Below, piece by piece: positions 1-6,229 of a stretch of 32,828 nucleotides of DNA (position 1 is the stretch's first letter; each line of letters begins with the position of its first letter). Under the pieces are notes generated by a model. It was not told the origin of the DNA, searched no databases, and saw only the letters and a program-made list of their open reading frames with translations. A program made the position numbers and the translations under genes. This stretch comes from Patescibacteria group bacterium (GTDB lineage: Bacteria > Patescibacteriota > Patescibacteriia > Patescibacteriales > UBA12465), in contig JAQUWT010000012.1 of assembly GCA_028692765.1 (NCBI GenBank), positions 1 through 32,828 on the forward strand. The letters run 5' to 3'.

Positions 1-33
1 AAATGATTAAAAAATATTTTATATCCTAAAAAT

Positions 34-1182
34 ATGAACACCAAAAAAGCCATATCTATAATTGTTGGTCTTGAGGAAACCAACAATTTTAAAACAATTA
101 TCCAACACTTAAAAAGCTTAAATAGTGCAGTTGCTAACCCGCTAAAAATGAAAGAGTTAAGAAGATTAGTTCGCAAAGAAATCAGCGAGAGAAAAAGACT
201 GTCTAAACTAAATACAAAAAATAACCCCCTTAAAATCCAATCTGGCAAAGAATTACTTAAATCTAATCTACACCAAGAATGGATTATTCAAGATATTTTA
301 CCAGAAGGATCAATAAGCATAATTTCAGCGAAGCCTGGCAGCTTTAAAACCTGGCTAACCTTATATTTTGCGATATGTATTGCTAAGGGGGAATCGGTCT
401 TTGGGGTATTTAAGGTGAAGCAATCAAGAGTTTTAATAATTGACGAGGAAGACTCTCGGGCGCTAATAAAAAACAGGTTAATTAAACTTGGTGATAATGG
501 CAATACAGACATTAATTTTAGTATTATGAATGGTTTTATGGCTGATAATGAAGAAAAAATGCAAATATTAATGGACGAGCTAAAAAGAAGAAAAATCAAA
601 GTACTGATTATGGATAGCTTGGTGAGAATTCATTCAGGCGATGAAAATAGCGCTAGAGATATGTCCAGTTTATTTCGTAAAATTTCGATTTTAAAAGAGA
701 ATGGCATAACAGTCCTAATAACACATCATCACAGGAAAGGTCAAAATAACCAAAATTATGATAACCAAGAGATGCGTGGTTCAGTAGATATTCTTGCCGC
801 TCTTGACTGTCATATGATGGTAAAAAAAGACGGCGAAGACTTAAAAATTAAACAAACAAAAAATCGTTATATGCCAGAGATTTCTCCCTTTAAAATCTCT
901 TTTGTAGAAGAGGACAAGAGAATGGTTTTTGCATTCAAAGAATACTCTAACGGATTAAATACGCCCACGGACAAGCAAGATAAAAATAGAGAGGCTGTTT
1001 TGTCTTTTATTAATAAACGAGATGGAGCAATAACTCAGGATGAAATATATCGAGAATTTCAAGGCTCTATTGGTAAAAACAACATCCTAACAATTTTAAA
1101 AAATCTTGAACAGGAACAAAAAATAAAAATTATAACTGGGAATAAAAATAGGAAATTATATATCAAGGGTTCTGTTTTTTAG
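34..1182 (+). CDS. RepA-like AAA ATPase/helicase of the mobile element
   Basis: A 382-residue protein with an N-terminal alpha-helical region and a central RecA-like ATPase domain. The Walker A loop is SAKPGSFKT at residues 98-106, an acidic DEED follows strand 2 at 137-140, and Walker B is VLIMDS at 190-195. THHHRKG (230-236) and RGSVDI (248-253) are typical of AAA_25/RepA-type hexameric helicases of plasmids and integrative elements. The last ~70 residues look like a winged helix. The likely role is replication or mobilisation of the element it sits in. It lies upstream of two serine recombinases in the same direction. The ATG at 34 is the first in frame and no Shine-Dalgarno site is visible. 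A DnaB-like or RadA-like role is less likely because the RepA-type motifs fit better. The family call is firm; the exact role is inferred. Confidence 0.8.
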   Translation: MNTKKAISIIVGLEETNNFKTIIQHLKSLNSAVANPLKMKELRRLVRKEISERKRLSKLNTKNNPLKIQSGKELLKSNLHQEWIIQDILPEGSISIISAKPGSFKTWLTLYFAICIAKGESVFGVFKVKQSRVLIIDEEDSRALIKNRLIKLGDNGNTDINFSIMNGFMADNEEKMQILMDELKRRKIKVLIMDSLVRIHSGDENSARDMSSLFRKISILKENGITVLITHHHRKGQNNQNYDNQEMRGSVDILAALDCHMMVKKDGEDLKIKQTKNRYMPEISPFKISFVEEDKRMVFAFKEYSNGLNTPTDKQDKNREAVLSFINKRDGAITQDEIYREFQGSIGKNNILTILKNLEQEQKIKIITGNKNRKLYIKGSVF

Positions 1183-1222
1183 TTTTTTAATATCTAAGGG
1201 ATTTAAAAAACTAAAAAACAGA
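1171..1222. repeat. Perfect 20-bp inverted repeat at the end of the ATPase gene
   Basis: Arms 1171-1190 and 1203-1222 are exact reverse complements around a 12-base loop. Each arm holds two T6 or A6 tracts. The stop codon of the ATPase gene (1180-1182) lies in the left arm. The long T/A tracts would let it act as a terminator in either direction, and it could equally be a binding site or cruciform. Confidence 0.75.
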
Positions 1223-1335
1223 CTTGCTAATTTTCTTTTTTCTGCATGATTACAAGATTTACCGCTAAAACATTTAGATTTTTTGATTTGCGTCTTATAT
1301 TATAAGCATTTCTAATCATCCCCAATCAAAAATCT

Positions 1336-2079
1336 ATGACAAAAAAAGCACTTGCTTATTATCGTGTATCAACCGATCTTCAAAAAGAAGAAGGAACAAT
1401 TGAAGTTCAAAAAATGAAGGTCAGAGAATTTGCTATCAAAAATGAATATCTGATTATTGAAGAATTTTCAGACGATGGGTTTAGTGGTGGCTTAAGTGAT
1501 AGGCCGGGCCTAAAAAATCTTCTTGATTTATTAAGCAACACCGAAGCGGAATATATAGTTATTTATAAACTAGATAGACTGGCGAGAGATTTATACATTC
1601 AAGAAGGACTAATAAAAGAGTTTAATAAAAATAATAAGCAATTAATTTCAGCCCTTGAACCAGATTTAGATAGTAGCGATCCTTTCAGAAAAGCTTTCAG
1701 ACAAATGCTTGGTGTATTCTCCGAATTTGAAAGAGCAATGATCGCTTTAAGACTTGAAGGTGGTAGAGAAAGAAAAGCTAAAAATGGTGGTTGGCATGGC
1801 GGTAAAATTTATGGCTATGACAACAACGAGGGTAATTTAGTTATTAACCAACAAGAAGCTAAGACGATTATACTGATATTCAGCCTAAGGAGAAAAAAGA
1901 AGTCTCTAAAAAACATTGCTAAGACTCTTGCAGAGTTAAATATTCCCACAAAAAGAGGAAACGAGAAATGGAGTCCATCAACTATAAAAAAGATTCTAAG
2001 TAATCCAATCTATAAAAAGGGCTTAATCTCTTATAACGGTGAAAGATATCAATCATCTTTTGAGATAATTTTAAATTAA
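1336..2079 (+). CDS. Short serine recombinase
   Basis: A 247-residue serine recombinase. The resolvase catalytic domain (about 1-145) has the YRVST motif with R10 and nucleophile S12, the KLDRLARD motif (78-85, R81 and R84), and the helix motif EFERAMIALRL. A partial 'recombinase' DNA-binding domain follows (about 155-240) with NPIYKKGLISYNG near the end. It lacks the zinc ribbon and coiled coil of large serine integrases. Such enzymes cut and rejoin DNA through a 5'-phosphoserine link. It ends 19 bases before a second, longer recombinase, a pairing reminiscent of ccrA/ccrB of staphylococcal SCC elements. It may be a partner, an excision factor, or an independent resolvase. The family is certain; the role is inferred. 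Confidence 0.9.
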   Translation: MTKKALAYYRVSTDLQKEEGTIEVQKMKVREFAIKNEYLIIEEFSDDGFSGGLSDRPGLKNLLDLLSNTEAEYIVIYKLDRLARDLYIQEGLIKEFNKNNKQLISALEPDLDSSDPFRKAFRQMLGVFSEFERAMIALRLEGGRERKAKNGGWHGGKIYGYDNNEGNLVINQQEAKTIILIFSLRRKKKSLKNIAKTLAELNIPTKRGNEKWSPSTIKKILSNPIYKKGLISYNGERYQSSFEIILN

Positions 2080-2095
2080 TCATTTTAATGATTAA
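2076..2095. repeat. Short palindrome between the two recombinase genes
   Basis: TTAATCATT and AATGATTAA face each other with two bases between (2076-2084 and 2087-2095). The palindrome overlaps the stop of the first recombinase and ends four bases before the ATG of the second. It could bind a regulator or block the start in the mRNA. The sequence is plain; the function is a guess. Confidence 0.5.
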
Positions 2096-2098
2096 ACT

Positions 2099-3691
2099 AT
2101 GAAGAAATTTTTTAGCTACATAAGAGTCAGCTCCAAAGAACAGGCTGATACAGGCGCATCATTAGAAGCTCAAAGAGAGTCAAATTTAAAATATGCTCAA
2201 GAGATAGGTGTTGAAATTGTAAAAGAATTTACAGAGGTGCAAAGTGCCGCCAAAAAAGGACGCGTTCAATTTAATTTAATGATTAAAGAGTTAAAAAGAA
2301 AAAGGGATATTAATGGCATTATTTTTCACGACGTTGATAGATCCACTAGACAATATTTTGATTTAGCAGAGCTAATGGAATTGAGTGAGAATGGCTACGA
2401 AATCTGTTACAGCAGAACCAGACTTACTCTTAATTCAACCGGGAGTAAAACGCTTGCCGGAGTTCAGGCAGTAATGGCTAAACAATTTATTGATAATCTA
2501 TCTCAAGAAACTAAAAAAGGAATGTATAAAAAAGCCGAACTAGGTTATTCAGTATTTGGCAAAGTCCTTTTGGGATATAAAAAATCTGGAGTGGGCACAA
2601 GAGAACTTGATCCCATGACCGCACCGTTAATCAAAAAATGTTTTGATTTATACGCCACCAATAAATACACGCTCAAAGAATTAGCTGACGAACTATATAA
2701 AAAGGGGCTAAGAACTCATAATAATAAACGACTTGAATACACAAAGATCAGCAGAATTTTAAATGATAAATACTATATGGGCATTATCGAGATAAAAGGC
2801 AGAGTTTATATCGGACGTCATCCTGCTATTGTTTCTGAAAAACTGTTTAATAAGGTCCAGAGCCTACTACAAAGAAGGTTTACGCCTCATACCAAGAGAA
2901 ATGAATATAAATTTCAACATCTCTTAAAATGTGGTTTATGTGGACAGACCTTAAAAGCAATGACAGCTAAACATAAATACCCGTATTACTACTGTCGCAA
3001 TAAAGATTGCCAAGCAAAAAGCTATTCGGAAAAAATGGTTGAGACCGTCTTGTCGGAGGAACTGGATAAAATAAAGTTTAATAAGCAAGAAACGGCCCAG
3101 CTCTTAAAAGTTGCCAAAGACCTAAAAAGGACTTATTTATTTGAGCTTGAAAAAATGGAACAAGCTCTAAGACTTAAAATAATCAACTGTAACGATAAAT
3201 TAAGCAGTTTAACAGACCATCTTTTAGACGGCACAATTGATAAAGATGTTTATGAGCAAAAAAGAGCCCAATTTACCCTTGAGAAAAAAGCTCTTGAATC
3301 TGAGATTAATGACTTTAAAAAGACAAACGAAAGCTCATTCAGTAAAATTGGAGAGCTTACAAAACTACTCTCTAATCCTGCTCACTCTTTTAAAGTGGCA
3401 AACCACGAAAATAAGGCTAACCTTATTAAGAAAATGATAAAAACTATCAAAATATTCCCGACAGGGGTCAATTTAGACTGGCAAACCACATTTTTACACT
3501 TATATAACAGAAAAAACGAGCTTTTAGACTCGTCTTTTCCAACTGGGGTGCCCATCGGGAATCGAACCCGAAATAACAGGACCACAACCTGCTGTGTTAC
3601 CACTACACCATGGGCACCATGCTTATTAAATCGACTTACTTATGAGAATCACAATGATGGGAACAGCAACTGCAATCGCAACCGAAGCTAA
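2099..3691 (+). CDS. Large serine recombinase/integrase reading through tRNA-His
   Basis: A 530-residue large serine recombinase. The catalytic domain has YIRVSS (R9, S11) and DRSTR (80-84). A 'recombinase' domain follows (about 165-260), then a zinc ribbon with paired cysteines near 278/281 and 299/304, then a long coiled coil (about 325-410), as in phage and SCC integrases. It probably integrates and excises the element. Residues 1-481 lie in element DNA. From about residue 482 the frame is antisense to tRNA-His (3544-3618) and then to a host microprotein gene, ending at 3691. The last ~49 residues are therefore not typical integrase sequence and would change when the element is excised or sits elsewhere. 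Integration next to the 3' end of a tRNA is common for tyrosine integrases and unusual for serine enzymes. Confidence 0.9.
   Translation: MKKFFSYIRVSSKEQADTGASLEAQRESNLKYAQEIGVEIVKEFTEVQSAAKKGRVQFNLMIKELKRKRDINGIIFHDVDRSTRQYFDLAELMELSENGYEICYSRTRLTLNSTGSKTLAGVQAVMAKQFIDNLSQETKKGMYKKAELGYSVFGKVLLGYKKSGVGTRELDPMTAPLIKKCFDLYATNKYTLKELADELYKKGLRTHNNKRLEYTKISRILNDKYYMGIIEIKGRVYIGRHPAIVSEKLFNKVQSLLQRRFTPHTKRNEYKFQHLLKCGLCGQTLKAMTAKHKYPYYYCRNKDCQAKSYSEKMVETVLSEELDKIKFNKQETAQLLKVAKDLKRTYLFELEKMEQALRLKIINCNDKLSSLTDHLLDGTIDKDVYEQKRAQFTLEKKALESEINDFKKTNESSFSKIGELTKLLSNPAHSFKVANHENKANLIKKMIKTIKIFPTGVNLDWQTTFLHLYNRKNELLDSSFPTGVPIGNRTRNNRTTTCCVTTTPWAPCLLNRLTYENHNDGNSNCNRNRS
3516..3533 (-). terminator. Possible terminator of the tRNA-His transcript
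   Basis: Read on the minus strand, a 5-bp stem (ACGAG with CTCGT) and an 8-base loop are followed by six T. It lies just past the 3' end of tRNA-His and inside the recombinase gene, so the element may supply the tRNA's terminator. The stem is short and the call is tentative. Confidence 0.4.
3544..3618 (-). tRNA. tRNA-His (anticodon GTG), CCA encoded
   Basis: The minus strand folds as a cloverleaf with a G-1 opposite C73, the histidine identity mark. The anticodon stem CAGG/CCTG encloses loop TTGTGGT, giving GTG. The T arm has the usual GTTCGAT core, and CCA is encoded at 3544-3546. Its 3' end faces the mobile element, so this is the likely attachment site. It lies downstream of tRNA-Arg and the microprotein gene on the same strand and may share their transcript. 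Confidence 0.95.
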
Positions 3692-3806
3692 AAGCAAACA
3701 TCTCTTCAATTTCTTCTCTGGTTTTCTTTTTGGCCACCGGCTCTTTTTTCACTGTCTTTGCTTTAGTTGTCTTTTTAACTAACGTCGCTTTTTTCTTATT
3801 TTCCAT
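3636..3806 (-). CDS. Cys/His-tailed lysine-rich microprotein
   Basis: An unrecognised 56-residue open frame between tRNA-Arg and tRNA-His on the minus strand. Residues 1-30 are very rich in Lys with Thr, Val and Ala; 29-38 form a short acidic helix (TREEIEEMFA). The last residues read FGCDCSCCSHHCDSHK, with five Cys and three His in 14 positions, a likely metal-binding tail. The basic part suggests contact with nucleic acid or ribosome. There is no clear Shine-Dalgarno site, and the ATG at 3806 is the only sensible start. Against it: the frame is short and lies antisense to the recombinase frame. For it: the composition is coherent and the frame fits neatly between the tRNAs. Function unknown. 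Confidence 0.6.
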   Translation of the reverse strand: MENKKKATLVKKTTKAKTVKKEPVAKKKTREEIEEMFAFSFGCDCSCCSHHCDSHK

Positions 3807-3842
3807 ATAACAATAAATAAATTTAATTCAAAATTAACCTCG

Positions 3843-3914
3843 TACGCCCAGTAGGAATCGAACCTACGTATCCAGCTTAGAAGGCTGGTGTTCTATCCGT
3901 TGAACTATGGGCGC
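3843..3914 (-). tRNA. tRNA-Arg (anticodon TCT)
   Basis: Cloverleaf on the minus strand with acceptor GCGCCCA pairing to TGGGCGT. The anticodon stem CCAGC/GCTGG holds loop CTTCTAA, giving TCT. CCA is not encoded, unlike tRNA-His nearby. A good promoter lies just upstream (3935-3963). Confidence 0.95.
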
Positions 3915-3934
3915 AAATTCTTGATAATATCCAG

Positions 3935-3963
3935 ATAATACAAGATAAAAATGAGACTGTCAA
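3935..3963 (-). promoter_or_regulatory. Sigma70-type promoter for tRNA-Arg(TCT)
   Basis: On the minus strand TTGACA (3958-3963) and TATTAT (3935-3940) are separated by 17 bases. The start of transcription would fall about 13 bases before the tRNA. The transcript could run on through the microprotein gene and tRNA-His. Confidence 0.7.
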
Positions 3964-3989
3964 ATAGATAATACTAACTAAAGTTAGCA

Positions 3990-4772
3990 TTATTTACCTA
4001 AATCACGCTGACGTCTGGCCTCAAAAATTAAAATACCGGCGCTAACAGAGACATTTAAAGAATCAATGCCGGCCTGCATAGGAATAATTATATTTTCATC
4101 GGCATTATTAATCCAAAAATTACTTAAACCGGTGGCCTCGGTGCCCATAACCAAAGCCGCCGCTTGTTTCCAGTTTATATCGGTATAATTTTTTGCCGCT
4201 TTGATATTGGTGGCAAAAATTTTAATATTTTTAGATTTTAACCAATCCAGGGTGTCTTTCTGGTCGGCTAAAACCACCTGATCGCTAAAAACATGCCCGG
4301 AGCTGGCTTTAATTACATTAGGGTTATATAAATCTGTCTGTAAATTATTTAAAATAACGGCATCCACCTTGGCGGCATAAGCCGTTCGCAGCATCGCTCC
4401 TAAATTTCCCGGTTTTTCCACCGCTTCGAGCACTAAGACTAGAGGATTAGGCTTAACCTTTAAATCGGACAAAGAACGATAGCGCGGCCGCACTAAAGCC
4501 AGCCAGCCATTAGGATTATCGGCGTAAGCAATTTTATAAAACACCTCTTTAGATACTGTAGTGGGATTTAAAGGCGCCTCTAGCCAGGTTTCTTGGCTTA
4601 ATTCTGGGCAATGTAAAATCTCTATAAATTCAAAACCATAATCAAAAGCCACCTTAATTTCTCTAAGGCCGTCGACGGCAACTATTTCTTGTTTTTGCCT
4701 TGACCTTACTTTTCTCAATTTTACAATATTCTTAATCAAAGGATTTTGAAGGCTAGTAATGATTGTATCCAT
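3990..4772 (-). CDS. SpoU/TrmH-family RNA 2'-O-methyltransferase
   Basis: A 260-residue SPOUT-class enzyme that should use S-adenosylmethionine to methylate a ribose 2'-OH in rRNA or tRNA. The N-terminal ~100 residues resemble the substrate-binding domain of RlmB/TsnR-type proteins. The knotted catalytic domain shows motif 1 EKPGNLGAMLRTA (119-131), motif 2 VMGTEATGLS (208-217) and motif 3 IPMQAGIDSLNVSVSAGILIFEA (230-252). The length is normal for the family. The ATG at 4772 sits about 9 bases from a TATAAT box (4781-4786, minus strand), so the mRNA may have almost no leader. The target RNA cannot be read from the sequence. Confidence 0.88.
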   Translation of the reverse strand: MDTIITSLQNPLIKNIVKLRKVRSRQKQEIVAVDGLREIKVAFDYGFEFIEILHCPELSQETWLEAPLNPTTVSKEVFYKIAYADNPNGWLALVRPRYRSLSDLKVKPNPLVLVLEAVEKPGNLGAMLRTAYAAKVDAVILNNLQTDLYNPNVIKASSGHVFSDQVVLADQKDTLDWLKSKNIKIFATNIKAAKNYTDINWKQAAALVMGTEATGLSNFWINNADENIIIPMQAGIDSLNVSVSAGILIFEARRQRDLGK

Positions 4773-4792
4773 ATCTAGACATTATATCTTAT

Positions 4793-4820
4793 TTGACAAA
4801 ATTTCAACATCTGATAAAAT
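4793..4820 (+). promoter_or_regulatory. Sigma70-type promoter for a small transcript
   Basis: TTGACA (4793-4798) and TAAAAT (4815-4820) with a 16-base spacer. It fires away from the methyltransferase and overlaps its upstream region. The start of transcription would be at or just before the ATG at 4828. Confidence 0.6.
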
Positions 4821-4827
4821 AGTTGTC

Positions 4828-4908
4828 ATGTTAAGAAGAAATTTAAAAGCTGTTATCATTATCATTAGCCTGATTATTATCGGTCCGGCCGGCTTTTATT
4901 TGTCTTAA
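4828..4908 (+). CDS. 26-residue hydrophobic membrane microprotein
   Basis: An open frame of 26 codons encodes a basic start (MLRRNLKAV), a run of Ile/Leu/Val (about 9-20) and a tail GPAGFYLS: a minimal single membrane helix. It has its own promoter at 4793-4820, with a predicted near-leaderless mRNA, and a strong terminator 31 bases after its stop. That isolated unit supports expression. It may be a regulatory or toxin-like membrane peptide, a leader peptide, or chance coding in a small RNA. No family is recognised. Confidence 0.4.
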   Translation: MLRRNLKAVIIIISLIIIGPAGFYLS

Positions 4909-4938
4909 CCAAAATATTTCCCAAAGTTAAGAAAATAG

Positions 4939-4968
4939 AAATCGGCCCTCGTTTGGACCGATTTTTTT
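4939..4968 (+). terminator. Intrinsic terminator of the small unit
   Basis: AAATCGG-CC pairs with GG-CCGATTT around a 6-base loop with one internal mismatch, followed by a run of seven T. It closes the 4793-4908 unit. Confidence 0.8.
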
Positions 4969-4999
4969 GTTCATTATAAAACCTCAAAAAATAGTAAAA

Positions 5000-5164
5000 A
5001 TGTACAAAATTGAAGAAAAAACCGGAAAAATCCAGCAATCTCGAATTGCTAGTATTAATGATTTACTCTCTGAATGCCAAGTCCAAGGCGCAAAAATAGC
5101 GTCCCTACCAAAAGAACAGCAGCTGGCAGGGATGGAGTTGCTAGAAAAAAACTCGCCGAGTTAA
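5000..5164 (+). CDS. Small soluble protein, possibly extended by -1 frameshift
   Basis: An unrecognised 54-residue protein from the ATG at 5000; an in-frame TTG at 4967 lies in a terminator and is not a likely start. It opens MYKIEEKTGKIQQ and continues as a mixed-charge helix, ending LLEKNSPS. At 5146-5152 the zero frame reads A AAA AAC, a classic -1 slippery heptamer. In the -1 frame the sequence continues as LAELMQMIKTAKFVAKHGEDHERMTSC to a TAG at 5233-5235, matching the helical style of the first part. A full product would be about 78 residues. Either slippage is used, or the seven-A run holds an indel (a real frameshift or an assembly error). A strong terminator follows at 5243. Function unknown. 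Confidence 0.5.
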   Translation: MYKIEEKTGKIQQSRIASINDLLSECQVQGAKIASLPKEQQLAGMELLEKNSPS

Positions 5165-5242
5165 TGCAAATGATAAAAACGGCAAAATTTGTAGCCAAAC
5201 ACGGCGAAGACCACGAACGCATGACTTCATGCTAGAGAAGTT

Positions 5243-5272
5243 AAAAAGCGGACAAACTAAGTCCGCTTTTTT
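5243..5272 (+). terminator. Strong intrinsic terminator
   Basis: An 8-bp GC-rich stem (GCGGAC core) with a 7-base loop, flanked by A5 and T6. It lies 8 bases after the frameshifted stop at 5235 and 79 after the zero-frame stop at 5164, which favours the longer product. Confidence 0.88.
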
Positions 5273-5287
5273 ATTTGAAGTTAAATC

Positions 5288-5296
5288 TGATATAAT
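5288..5296 (+). promoter_or_regulatory. Extended -10 promoter of the GalT-like gene
   Basis: TGATATAAT has the TG extension one base before a perfect TATAAT. No good -35 is seen. The predicted start of transcription leaves a leader of about 14 bases. Confidence 0.5.
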
Positions 5297-5316
5297 GTTT
5301 ATAAATAAAGAATAAT

Positions 5317-6228
5317 ATGAAAAATCAAGCTCAAATCAGATATAATCCTCTCAACGGCCGCAGTGTTATTTTTGCCCCCAAAAGAGCAAAGAGGCCGAAT
5401 GATATAAAAAATAAGACGAAAGAGGCTGTTTGTCCTTTTTGTGCGTCTAGCGTAAAAAAAGCTACCATCCTGCAACAATGGCCCTCCTCCGGCCAATGGC
5501 AAAGCGCGGCAATAAAAAATATCTATCCCGCCCTATCAAATAAAAACAAGAATGCCTACGGCTATCAAGAAATAATTATCGATTCCGAACATCACTGTGA
5601 AAATTTTTCCGAGCTTAACTTAAAACAAATAGAATCACTGCTTAAACTCTTCCAACTTCGCAATTTGGAATTAGCCAAAGACAAAAAAATTAAATATATT
5701 TTAACCTTTAAAAATCAAGGCCGGGCAGCCGGCGCTTCCTTGCGCCATATCCATTCCCAAATATTCGCCTCTTCAATCCTGCCGCCGGAAATTATTGAAG
5801 AAAGAAACAGAGTGGCTTTATACCAAGCGGAGAATGGAGTTTGCCCCTACTGCCTATTAACAAGCAATGAAAAGAAAAGCCAGAGATCAATTTGGCAAGA
5901 CAGCAAAATGATAGCTATCTGCCCCTTCGCTAGCGAATTTCCGTACGAGGCCTGGATTATTAGCAAGCGGCACGTGGATAATATTACCCTTTTAAACGAA
6001 GGCGAGTTAAAATCACTGGCCAAAATTCTCAAACTAATCGCCGAAAAATTAAAATCATTGGATTACGATTTTAACTTTTTTTCCCATAACGACATTGATA
6101 ACCAGCATCAGCATTTTTATATAAAAATACAGCCACGCCCCAATATCTGGGCGGGCGTAGAACTCGGTTCCGGCCTAATAATCAATCCCATGATGCCGGA
6201 AGACGCCGCTAAATATTACAAGAAATAA
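5317..6228 (+). CDS. GalT-like hexose-1-phosphate nucleotidylyltransferase (HIT superfamily)
   Basis: A 303-residue protein of the galactose-1-phosphate uridylyltransferase family, which exchanges nucleotidyl groups between sugar phosphates through a nucleotidyl-histidine intermediate. A CPFC zinc pair is at 39-42, an EHHCEN segment at 91-96, and GASLRHIHSQI at 139-149 holds the active site HxH (H144 and H146; HPH in classic GalT). A second CPYC pair is at 176-179, and the C-terminal HIT-like half ends with DNQHQHFYIKIQPR. The stop is one base before the PBP start, so the two genes form an operon. The sugar could be galactose or glucose, and ADP-type transfer is also possible in this family. 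Promoter: extended -10 at 5288. Confidence 0.8.
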   Translation: MKNQAQIRYNPLNGRSVIFAPKRAKRPNDIKNKTKEAVCPFCASSVKKATILQQWPSSGQWQSAAIKNIYPALSNKNKNAYGYQEIIIDSEHHCENFSELNLKQIESLLKLFQLRNLELAKDKKIKYILTFKNQGRAAGASLRHIHSQIFASSILPPEIIEERNRVALYQAENGVCPYCLLTSNEKKSQRSIWQDSKMIAICPFASEFPYEAWIISKRHVDNITLLNEGELKSLAKILKLIAEKLKSLDYDFNFFSHNDIDNQHQHFYIKIQPRPNIWAGVELGSGLIINPMMPEDAAKYYKK

Positions 6229-6229
6229 T

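Noticed and set aside
2-2096. AATGATTAAA at 2-11 and at 2087-2096 as a shared operator
   Set aside because: A ten-base AT-rich match is expected by chance in DNA of this composition.
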